A stretch of 6,902 nt of DNA from Firmicutes bacterium UBA5420 (GTDB lineage Bacteria; Bacillota; Limnochordia; Darwinibacteriales; Darwinibacteriaceae), in contig DHNI01000076.1 of the NCBI GenBank assembly GCA_002409455.1, positions 26,964-33,865 on the forward strand, read 5' to 3'. Positions 1-5,799 of this stretch are shown here, one piece after another (position 1 is the stretch's first letter; each line of letters starts with the position of its first letter). The translations under genes and the position numbers were made by a program. The notes beneath the pieces were generated by a model that saw only the letters and a list, made by a program, of their open reading frames with translations, was not told where the DNA came from and ran no database searches.

Positions 1-345
1 CCCACGGGTTCCACAGCCTATTCCCTCAGTGCCGGCGGCCCGATTATTGATCCGTTGTTGGAATGTGTTTGTATCACTCCCATTTGTGCCCACTCTCTGG
101 CAGCAAGATCGGTTGTGACGAGTGCCGAGGTCGTGGTTAGCGTGCGTCTAAATAGTGTCAGTGGAGAAGTCATGTTCACTATTGATGGTCAGCATGGGTT
201 CCCGCTCAAAGCCGGGGATTGTGTCACCATTAACCGCGCCGAAAATCCTTCTGTCTTCGTGAAATTGAGCGGACGGGGTTTTTTTCAGGTCTTACATAGT
301 AGGTTAAAAATGCCTCAGACGTGGGGTGGTAATCATGAAGAATAG
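1..345 (+). CDS. nadK: NAD kinase, C-terminal part (5' end outside window)
   Basis: This is the last 114 codons of an ATP-NAD kinase, the cytosolic enzyme that phosphorylates NAD to NADP. Reading frame 1 is open from the first base. It begins with the family motif PTGSTAYSLSAGGPI (residues 1-15 of the visible part), part of the NAD-binding C-terminal domain. It continues with the block ITPICAHSL (about residues 25-33) and the DGQ element inside FTIDGQHGFPLKAGD, both typical of the beta-rich C-terminal domain of bacterial NadK. The tail FFQVLHSRLKMPQTWGGNHEE resembles the usual FxRVLxxKLxW ending, with a short extra tail. The stop TAG (343-345) lies inside argR, an 11-base overlap that suggests translational coupling. 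nadK next to argR and recN is a common Firmicute arrangement. Identity is clear; the kinase N-terminal half, with the GGDG ATP site, cannot be seen. Confidence 0.95.
   Translation, partial: PTGSTAYSLSAGGPIIDPLLECVCITPICAHSLAARSVVTSAEVVVSVRLNSVSGEVMFTIDGQHGFPLKAGDCVTINRAENPSVFVKLSGRGFFQVLHSRLKMPQTWGGNHEE
323..329 (+). promoter_or_regulatory. Shine-Dalgarno site for argR, inside nadK
   Basis: The G-rich run GGGGTGG sits 5 bases before the ATG at 335. It lies over the nadK reading frame and decides the argR start: the in-frame GTG at 326 falls inside this run and has no ribosome site at a sensible distance. Confidence 0.6.
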
Positions 346-814
346 CAGGCAAAGCAAGATTTTGGCTATTGTGGCCGAAAAGAATGTGGAGACCCAGGAA
401 GAGTTAATGGAGCTCTTAGAACTCGAGGGACATCAGGTCACACAAGCAACCATTTCTCGGGACATCAAAGAGTTGCGTTTGGTAAAGGTTCCAAACGGCC
501 AAGGTGGGGCCAAATATTCGATTCAAACGAATGTTACAAGGGGCGATCTGATTCGTCGCGCCCGGCGCATTTTTGAAGACTATGTGCGCAGCGTGGATTT
601 TAGCGGGTCACTGATTATGATCAAGACCTATCCTGGAGGTGCGCACGCCGTGGCTGCGATCATTGACGAACTGGATTGGCCCGAGATGGTTGGAAGTATT
701 GCTGGCGATGACAGCATCTTGATTTTGACCCACGCCAAAGATCCCAGGCCGAATAAGCCCACAGGTCCAACAGGAGCGCTTTTTGCAAGAATTCAGGATT
801 TAACAAAGGGGTGA
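335..814 (+). CDS. argR: Arginine repressor ArgR/AhrC
   Basis: This 159-residue protein is the hexameric arginine-responsive regulator that represses arginine synthesis and, in Bacillus, activates arginine catabolism. Residues 1-65 form the winged helix-turn-helix, with recognition-helix motif QATISRDIKELRLVKV (37-52; Ser41 and Arg42 are the usual DNA-contact pair). The C-terminal oligomerisation and arginine-binding domain shows GGAHAVAAIIDELDWPEMVG (101-120) followed by SIAGDDSILI (121-130); the GDD aspartates bind the arginine ligand in the family. The tail after residue 133 is proline- and glycine-rich (PRPNKPTGPTG) and makes the protein roughly ten residues longer than AhrC of B. subtilis (about 149). 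The ATG at 335 is preferred over an in-frame GTG at 326 because of the ribosome site at 323-329. It overlaps nadK by 11 bases and is followed after 4 bases by recN, so the three are probably co-transcribed. No ARG box can be seen, as the true promoter lies upstream of the window. Confidence 0.96.
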   Translation: MKNSRQSKILAIVAEKNVETQEELMELLELEGHQVTQATISRDIKELRLVKVPNGQGGAKYSIQTNVTRGDLIRRARRIFEDYVRSVDFSGSLIMIKTYPGGAHAVAAIIDELDWPEMVGSIAGDDSILILTHAKDPRPNKPTGPTGALFARIQDLTKG

Positions 815-818
815 GCCT

Positions 819-2507
819 GTGCTGAATGAGCTGCAAATTCATAATTTTGCCCTGATCGATGAATTAGAATTGTCATTTTATTCTGGTTTTAGTGTACTTA
901 GTGGTGAGACAGGGGCTGGAAAGTCTATCATTATTGATGCTCTCAGTCTGCTTCTTGGAGCAAGGGCTTCATCGGAGATGATTCGTACAGGTGCCAAGAG
1001 CACTCGAGTTTCGGGTAGTTTTTCACATAACGAAACCTCGCGACGCCTAGTCACAGAATGGGGGATGCTTGAAGGGGACGAACTGATCATTATTCGGGAG
1101 ATCAATCTAAGTGGGCGCAATAAATGCTGGATTAACGGACGTTTGGCCACAGTGGGTCAGTTAGCGGAGCTCGGATCTTGCTTGGTAGATATTGTCGGGC
1201 AGCATGATAGCCAAAGCCTGCTAGACCCTCATGGACATGCCGCGCTTTTGGATATGTATGGAGGATCAGAGCATCTGGCCCTGCTGGGCAAGGTGGATGA
1301 ACTTGCCGCCCAGTGGGCAGCTCTGCGATCAGAGTTGACTCGACTCCAAAGAGACGAACGGGAGAGAAATCGGCGCATCGATCTTCTCACTTTCCAAGTG
1401 GACGAGATTAAGAAAGCAGCTTTGAAGCAGAAGGAAGATGAGTACTTGGCTGTGGAGCGCTCTCGCTTGGCAAACCTAGATCGAATCCGTCAAGCACTCC
1501 ACTATGTGCTAGATGTGATGGGCGAAACCTATGATGAACGAGAGTCCCTTTTGCATAGCCTATCAACGATGGAGGCCGAGCTGAACCGTGCTTCAACACT
1601 AGATTCGGCCCTGCAACCTTTAGCCGAGCGCTACACAGAGCTTTCTCTGGAACTTCATGATATCTACGGAGAATTCCGCGATTATTTGGACAGTCTCCCG
1701 GCTGACCCCGATCGGCTCAACGAGATAGAATTGCGTTTGGATTTGATTGATGGACTCAAACGCAAATATGGAAGCACCGTAGATGAGATTCAGGCCTACC
1801 TAGGCGAAGCGCAACAAGAGCTGGACGCACTGGAAAATGCCACCACGCGAGTAAGTGGCCTAGACGGCGAAAGCAGAAAACTGTATGAAATGTGGCTACT
1901 AGCGGCGGCCGCCCTCACAGAAAGCCGCAAAAGAGTGAGCTTGCGATTGGAAAAGCAGATTGAACGCGAGTTAGCCGATCTCTCCATGGAAAGCACGAAA
2001 TTCCAGGTGCGGTTAACCCCCAAGACAACCGAATCAGCTGTTCTTGGTGGACAGGAAGATCTTGAGTTCATGATGGCGCCCAATGTGGGCGAGGAATTAA
2101 AGCCTTTGGCAAAAATTGCCTCTGGAGGGGAACTCTCCAGAGTCATGCTAGCGGTAAAGGCCATTCTAGTTGAAACAGAGCAGACGCCGACTGTCATTTT
2201 TGACGAGATTGATGCGGGAATCGGAGGACGAACTGCAGTTAACCTCGGCGACAAACTACGGTCGCTCAGTAAGTTCAGACAAGTGCTCTGTGTTACACAC
2301 TTACCAGTCGTTGCTAGCTGCGGCACCCATCATTATTCTGTTCAGAAGTTTTCCCAGGGTGATCGTACGATAGTCAGTGTCCATTTGCTTGAGCAAGAGG
2401 AACGGGTGGAAGAATTAAGTCGCATGCTTGGAGGAACAACGGACCAACCCGTTACCTTTGAACATGCCCGCGAACTACTGAAGCGAACGGGTTTAGCATC
2501 ATCCTAG
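819..2507 (+). CDS. recN: DNA repair protein RecN
   Basis: This 562-residue SMC-like ATPase acts early in double-strand break repair at DNA ends, upstream of RecA loading. The length fits the family (about 550-575). The N-terminal head has the RecN opening MLNELQIHNFALIDEL and Walker A GETGAGKS (29-36). A long antiparallel coiled coil rich in Glu, Arg and Leu spans roughly residues 155-370 and includes the RecN-typical VDEIKKAALKQKEDE. The C-terminal head carries the ABC signature SGGELSR (435-441), Walker B VIFDE (459-463) followed by the D-loop region IDAGIGG, and the switch histidine in VTHLP (His494). The residue after THLP is Val instead of the usual Gln. The start is GTG at 819, with AAGGGG at 806-811 and a 7-base spacer. 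The gene is 4 bases downstream of argR, a conserved pairing in Firmicutes. No terminator follows it, so read-through into spoIVB is possible. Confidence 0.97.
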   Translation: MLNELQIHNFALIDELELSFYSGFSVLSGETGAGKSIIIDALSLLLGARASSEMIRTGAKSTRVSGSFSHNETSRRLVTEWGMLEGDELIIIREINLSGRNKCWINGRLATVGQLAELGSCLVDIVGQHDSQSLLDPHGHAALLDMYGGSEHLALLGKVDELAAQWAALRSELTRLQRDERERNRRIDLLTFQVDEIKKAALKQKEDEYLAVERSRLANLDRIRQALHYVLDVMGETYDERESLLHSLSTMEAELNRASTLDSALQPLAERYTELSLELHDIYGEFRDYLDSLPADPDRLNEIELRLDLIDGLKRKYGSTVDEIQAYLGEAQQELDALENATTRVSGLDGESRKLYEMWLLAAAALTESRKRVSLRLEKQIERELADLSMESTKFQVRLTPKTTESAVLGGQEDLEFMMAPNVGEELKPLAKIASGGELSRVMLAVKAILVETEQTPTVIFDEIDAGIGGRTAVNLGDKLRSLSKFRQVLCVTHLPVVASCGTHHYSVQKFSQGDRTIVSVHLLEQEERVEELSRMLGGTTDQPVTFEHARELLKRTGLASS

Positions 2508-2559
2508 CGCCGTTATTCTGCCAGCTAGTTCCTTCAATATCATAACAACGCACAGGGTA

Positions 2560-2594
2560 ACCTACACTCATGAAGCAAATGTGAGGGGGTAGGT
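2560..2594 (+). promoter_or_regulatory. Possible hairpin covering the spoIVB ribosome binding site
   Basis: The recN-spoIVB gap (2508-2600) has two purine-rich ribosome-site candidates, GAGGGGG (2583-2589) and AGGTGG (2591-2596, 4 bases before the GTG start). Just upstream, ACCTAC (2560-2565) is the exact reverse complement of GTAGGT (2589-2594), and CTCA (2567-2570) pairs with TGAG (2582-2585). Together they give a 10-bp stem with a small asymmetric internal loop and an 11-base loop. If formed in the mRNA it would bury both candidates. Pyrimidine-rich stretches can pair with G-rich ribosome sites by chance, so this is tentative. Nothing else in the gap is convincing; there is no terminator for recN. 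Confidence 0.25.
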
Positions 2595-2600
2595 GGCTTT

Positions 2601-3905
2601 GTGAGAAAAGTCTTGCTCCGTGTGGGGCTGACGCTGATTTTGGCTTGTCTTTTAGCATTAGCTACTGTTCCATATTGGGTTCAAGCAGTAGGAATTCCCG
2701 GTGAGTTGAAGGTTTTTCCAGGGATGGAACTGTCTCTAGACCTAAAACCGCCCTTTAGGATCCATGATCAAGCCGGATCGGAGGTGACAGGGCTCTTTGA
2801 TACGGAGAGCCTGGGAACTAGCGTCTACAGAGTGAATTTGTTCGGCTGGTTGCCATTAACCGAGGTCGTCGTCGATGTGGTTCCCCTAGTCAGGGTTTTC
2901 CCGGGTGGGCAATCAATTGGGGTCCTGGTGAGTTCAGAAGGTTTGATGATCGCAGAGCTTGGGGCGGTCGTGGATGCTGATGGGGTGGAGCACTTTCCCG
3001 CTCGCGATGCGGGGCTCCAACCAGGCGATATCCTTCTTTCTATAGAGGGTCACACCCTGCGCAGGCCAGAGCAGGTCAGTCAATTAATCAATTCTCTCGT
3101 GCAAGAAGGTAAGGGACTGAATGTTGTTGTGCGCCGAGGCAATCGCACTCTAACCTTGAATGTCAAACCAGTTGCATCAAGGCCCTTCGGGCAACAAACT
3201 CCCACGTACTTGCTGGGTATTTTTCTGGAAGATCCAGCCGCGGGTGTGGGAACCATGAGCTTTTATGATGAGGGCACGGGACGGTTTGGCGCACTAGGTC
3301 ACACGATTACAGATAGTCGGGGGCGACCCATGACTATCGCTAAGGGTAGCATTGTTGAAGCTACAATCGACAGCATTCGCTACGGCAGCAAAGGCTCTCC
3401 TGGAGAGAAAGTTGGCTTCTTCAATGGTGATCAAGATGTAATGGGAATTATTGACTCCAATACTAGTTTTGGAATTTTTGGTCAGCTGGAAGGGATCGTT
3501 CCCCAAAGCGCCTTTAATGAACCGGTTCCCGTTGCTTTTGCCCATCAAGTGAGGCTAGGGCCAGCGGACATCTACACTGTGCTCCAAGGAAATCGCATCG
3601 AACGCTTTTCTGTAGAGATTGTTAAGGTGGCAAATCAAACTAGGCCGGGGGAAAAAGGCATGGTGATTGAGGTCACCGATGAACGTCTTCTGAGGGAGAC
3701 AGGTGGAATTATCCAAGGGATGTCAGGTAGCCCTATTTTACAAAATGGTATGTTGGTGGGTGCTATAACCCACGTGTTTGTTAATAATCCAACAAAAGGA
3801 TATGGCAGCTTTGCTGAATGGATGGTCTATGAAGCAGGGTTAGGGCAGGTTCAGGAAATTCCCGCGAAACAATCGTTTCGCGGGAAGGTTTTTTTTTACA
3901 TGTAG
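2601..3905 (+). CDS. spoIVB: SpoIVB serine peptidase (S55 family), sporulation checkpoint protease
   Basis: This 434-residue protein matches SpoIVB, which the forespore secretes into the intermembrane space, where it cleaves SpoIVFA and so triggers pro-sigma-K processing in the mother cell. A short basic N-terminus precedes one hydrophobic segment (about residues 5-28), a signal anchor. A PDZ domain spans about 105-193, with the characteristic AGLQPGDILLSIEG (137-150). The S55 peptidase domain follows. His234 in GALGHTITD, Asp360 in EVTDERLL and Ser375 in GMSGSP fit the B. subtilis triad His236-Asp363-Ser378, with the same 15-residue Asp-Ser spacing. After the serine comes the family block VGAITHVFVNNPTKGYGSFAEWM. 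The GTG start at 2601 has AGGTGG 4 bases upstream. The last roughly 15 codons run through an intrinsic terminator, and the TAG stop lies after its T tract. It sits downstream of recN as in Bacillus, but spo0A does not follow. Confidence 0.96.
   Translation: MRKVLLRVGLTLILACLLALATVPYWVQAVGIPGELKVFPGMELSLDLKPPFRIHDQAGSEVTGLFDTESLGTSVYRVNLFGWLPLTEVVVDVVPLVRVFPGGQSIGVLVSSEGLMIAELGAVVDADGVEHFPARDAGLQPGDILLSIEGHTLRRPEQVSQLINSLVQEGKGLNVVVRRGNRTLTLNVKPVASRPFGQQTPTYLLGIFLEDPAAGVGTMSFYDEGTGRFGALGHTITDSRGRPMTIAKGSIVEATIDSIRYGSKGSPGEKVGFFNGDQDVMGIIDSNTSFGIFGQLEGIVPQSAFNEPVPVAFAHQVRLGPADIYTVLQGNRIERFSVEIVKVANQTRPGEKGMVIEVTDERLLRETGGIIQGMSGSPILQNGMLVGAITHVFVNNPTKGYGSFAEWMVYEAGLGQVQEIPAKQSFRGKVFFYM
3859..3897 (+). 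terminator. Rho-independent terminator inside the 3' end of spoIVB
   Basis: The arms CCCGCGAAAC (3861-3870) and GTTTCGCGGG (3875-3884) are perfect reverse complements around the 4-base loop AATC. TT (3859-3860) and AA (3885-3886) extend the stem to 12 bp. Two G residues and then nine T (3889-3897) follow. Only the + strand has a T tract, so it terminates rightward transcription of the nadK-argR-recN-spoIVB block. The whole structure lies before the spoIVB stop at 3903-3905, so it is translated as part of that frame. Confidence 0.9.
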
Positions 3906-3921
3906 AGAAAGACTTTATTAC
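3894..3921 (+). promoter_or_regulatory. Candidate sigma-A promoter for the glutamate mutase operon
   Basis: TTTACA (3894-3899; 5 of 6 matches to TTGACA) and TATTAC (3916-3921; 4 of 6 to TATAAT) are separated by 16 bases. The -35 element would overlap the terminator T tract and the end of spoIVB. It is the best candidate in the 69-base gap 3906-3974, and some promoter is expected here because a strong terminator precedes the operon. The match is modest. The leader before glmS would be under 50 bases, too short for a cobalamin riboswitch. Confidence 0.3.
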
Positions 3922-3974
3922 GAAGGTCGATAGTCTAGCATCGAAAAGATTGTTGTGAAGGTGGGGAGATTGAA

Positions 3975-4385
3975 ATGGAGGCAAAAACGCTTGTTCTAGG
4001 GGTCATCGGATCCGATGTGCATGCTGTGGGCAACAAGATCCTGGAGATATCCTTGAAAGAAGCAGGATTTACTGTGGTCAATCTAGGGGTGTTGGTTTCC
4101 CAGAAAGAATTTGTGGAAGCTGCCGTTGAAACCAACGCAGATGCCATCATGGTGTCGTCTCTGTATGGGCATGGTGAAATTGATGTGAGAGGTCTTAGAG
4201 AAGCCTTGATTGAAGCCGGTATTGGAGATATTTTGATGTATATCGGAGGTTATCTAGTCGTAGGAAGTCAAGAGTGGTCTGAAGTGGAGTCAAAGTTTAA
4301 GCAATTAGGATTTGATCGAGTCTATCCTCCAAGTACATTACCAGAAGACTTCATTCCCGGTTTGAAGGACGATCTTGGTATGTAA
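3975..4385 (+). CDS. glmS: Glutamate mutase (methylaspartate mutase) S subunit, cobalamin-binding
   Basis: This 136-residue protein is the small (sigma) subunit of coenzyme B12-dependent glutamate mutase (also MutS or MamA; not glucosamine synthase GlmS nor the mismatch-repair MutS). It binds adenosylcobalamin in the base-off/His-on form and joins GlmE to isomerise (S)-glutamate to (2S,3S)-3-methylaspartate. The B12 motif DxHxxG is present as Asp14-Val15-His16-Ala17-Val18-Gly19, within LGVIGSDVHAVGNKIL; His16 is the lower axial cobalt ligand in the family. The rest of the Rossmann-like fold follows: VSSLYGHGEID (about 57-67), YIGGYLVVG (about 89-97) and the ending LGFDRVYPPST. Clostridial homologues usually have Cys at position 15; here it is Val, next to but not part of the motif. 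Length equals the family norm (about 137). GGGGAGA (3963-3969) lies 5 bases before the ATG. First gene of the operon, 13 bases before glmL. Confidence 0.97.
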   Translation: MEAKTLVLGVIGSDVHAVGNKILEISLKEAGFTVVNLGVLVSQKEFVEAAVETNADAIMVSSLYGHGEIDVRGLREALIEAGIGDILMYIGGYLVVGSQEWSEVESKFKQLGFDRVYPPSTLPEDFIPGLKDDLGM

Positions 4386-4386
4386 T

Positions 4387-4392
4387 GGAGGG
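4387..4392 (+). promoter_or_regulatory. Shine-Dalgarno site for glmL
   Basis: GGAGGG lies just after the glmS stop and 6 bases before the ATG at 4399. It fixes the glmL start there. An in-frame ATG farther upstream at 4375, inside glmS, would add eight non-family residues and has no such site. Confidence 0.75.
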
Positions 4393-4398
4393 TTTTCG

Positions 4399-5799
4399 AT
4401 GAAAGACGTTACGTTCCTAGTTGATATTGGGAGCACGTTTACGAAAGTAACAGCAGTGGATGTTGAAAAACGAAGAATTCAATCACAATCAAGCGCACCC
4501 ACAACACCCAAAGACGTGAGTGCAGGTCTGCAAAACGCCCTTGAAGGATTAAAGCTAACTAGGGGGGAGTTGCAGTCGGCTCAGGTTTTGGCTTGTTCTA
4601 GTGCTGCAGGCGGATTGCGTATGGTGGCCATCGGTCTGGTCGAGGATCTAACGGCCAAGGCGGCCAAACAAGCAGCGCTAGGGGCTGGCGCAAGGGTTCT
4701 GAAGACTTTCTCTTTTCAGTTAACGGAAGAGGATCGTGCAGAAATCACCCAGCTCAAGCCTGACATCATTCTTTTAGCTGGCGGCACAGATGGCGGTAAT
4801 ACAGAGAATATTTTACATAACGCCAAGGTACTAGCATCGCTACCGACCGCGGTTCCTGTAGTCATAGCCGGAAATCGCTCTGTAGCTCAGGAGGTGGCCC
4901 AGAGCTTTCCTGCGTCTTTCAGTACCTACATCGCCGCCAATGTCATGCCTCAAATCGGCAAACTCCAGGTTGAACCGGCCCGAGAAGCGATTCGAAAAGT
5001 ATTTATGGAGAAGATCATCTATGCCAAAGGATTAACCAAGGCTAGTCGTCTCATCGATAGCATCTTTATGCCAACTCCGGCAGCAGTGTTGCGTGCGGGT
5101 CAATTATTGAGCCAGGGAACCGCCATCACCAAAGGGTGGGGTGATTGCCTCATCGTTGATGTGGGCGGAGCAACGACGGATGTACATTCGCTCGGCGAGG
5201 GCATGCCCACCAAGGCCGGTGTGGTTGTGCGGGGATTGCCAGAACCTTTTGCCAAACGTACTGTAGAAGGTGATTTGGGCGTGCGCGTTAGCGTGCTTTC
5301 GTTAATGGAAGCGGTGAGCGCACGGGTTCTAGCCCAAGATACAAACTGGTCTGAGAGCCAGGTTGAAGACAGAATTAGGCTACTAAACGCTCAACCGGAG
5401 ACGCTGCCTCAAGACGCGGAAGAAGAGTTGTTTGACCAAGTCCTCGGTCATCAAGCGGTAAAGCTTGGTGTTGGAAGACATGTGGGACGTTTGTCCGAAC
5501 TTTATACTCCTTCTGGACTCGTTTGGATTCAAGATGGCAAAGATCTCTCTAAGGTGAAACGAATCATTGGCACTGGTGGAGTCTTGATTAATAGCCGGGA
5601 TCCCTTGGCAGTGTTGGAGGGAGCTCAGCAAGAATCGACGTCACTCCTAGAGCTTAGGCCAGAAAGCCCGAATTATTTCTTGGACGGTGATTACATTTTG
5701 GCCGCCATGGGATTACTGGCCCAAGAGCAGCCTGAAGTGGCGTTGACTGTTTTGCAAAATTCTTTACGTGAATATGAGCTTACGAGGAGGGACAAGTAG
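4399..5799 (+). CDS. glmL: GlmL/MutL, actin-fold ATPase associated with glutamate mutase
   Basis: This 466-residue protein belongs to the MutL/GlmL family encoded between the two glutamate mutase subunits in clostridia. It has no relation to the mismatch-repair MutL. The family has the actin/Hsp70/hexokinase ATPase fold. Phosphate-1 motif VDIGSTFTK covers residues 8-16, the second phosphate loop DVGGATTD 254-261, and the glycine-rich adenosine-type motif IGTGGVL 390-396. The family stretch LLAGGTDGGN ends at Asn134. By analogy with the actin-fold reactivases of diol and glycerol dehydratases it is inferred to exchange damaged cobalamin or assist assembly of the mutase, but the role is not firmly proven for this family. 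The length fits clostridial MutL (about 460). The ATG at 4399 is chosen from its GGAGGG site. The stop TAG is followed with no gap by the glmE TTG, so translation of the two is probably coupled. Confidence 0.94.
   Translation: MKDVTFLVDIGSTFTKVTAVDVEKRRIQSQSSAPTTPKDVSAGLQNALEGLKLTRGELQSAQVLACSSAAGGLRMVAIGLVEDLTAKAAKQAALGAGARVLKTFSFQLTEEDRAEITQLKPDIILLAGGTDGGNTENILHNAKVLASLPTAVPVVIAGNRSVAQEVAQSFPASFSTYIAANVMPQIGKLQVEPAREAIRKVFMEKIIYAKGLTKASRLIDSIFMPTPAAVLRAGQLLSQGTAITKGWGDCLIVDVGGATTDVHSLGEGMPTKAGVVVRGLPEPFAKRTVEGDLGVRVSVLSLMEAVSARVLAQDTNWSESQVEDRIRLLNAQPETLPQDAEEELFDQVLGHQAVKLGVGRHVGRLSELYTPSGLVWIQDGKDLSKVKRIIGTGGVLINSRDPLAVLEGAQQESTSLLELRPESPNYFLDGDYILAAMGLLAQEQPEVALTVLQNSLREYELTRRDK
5784..5792 (+). 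promoter_or_regulatory. Shine-Dalgarno site for glmE (supports TTG start)
   Basis: The strong site GAGGAGGGA sits in the last codons of glmL, 7 bases before TTG 5800. The first in-frame ATG (5824) has no comparable site at a proper distance, so TTG is the likely initiation codon. Confidence 0.8.

Noticed and set aside
326..334. GTG at 326 as the argR start
   Set aside because: It would add three residues (MVI) and overlaps the only good ribosome site; ATG 335 is correctly spaced and gives the usual ArgR N-terminus.
1796..2326. 176-codon open frame on the minus strand opposite recN
   Set aside because: It lies wholly inside recN, whose family motifs are unmistakable. Its translation is Ser/Arg/Pro-rich with no recognisable domain, as expected for an antisense shadow.
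2486..2514. Inverted repeat AACGG/CCGTT around the recN stop as a terminator
   Set aside because: Only a 5-bp stem with a 19-base loop and no T tract.
2479..2547. Sigma-G or sigma-E-like -10 elements upstream of spoIVB: CATCCTA (2500-2506) and CATAACA (2541-2547)
   Set aside because: A forespore sigma-G promoter is expected from B. subtilis, and both resemble its -10 box, but neither has a good -35 element at 17-18 bases (the nearest, TGAAGC at 2479, is partial and too close). Not strong enough to annotate.
3906..3974. Cobalamin riboswitch ahead of the B12-dependent mutase operon
   Set aside because: The gap is only 69 bases, far shorter than a cobalamin riboswitch (roughly 200), and shows no B12-box-like sequence.
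4375..4398. Earlier in-frame start for glmL at 4375
   Set aside because: It would add eight residues translated from the end of glmS and the ribosome site itself; the family N-terminus begins at the ATG at 4399.
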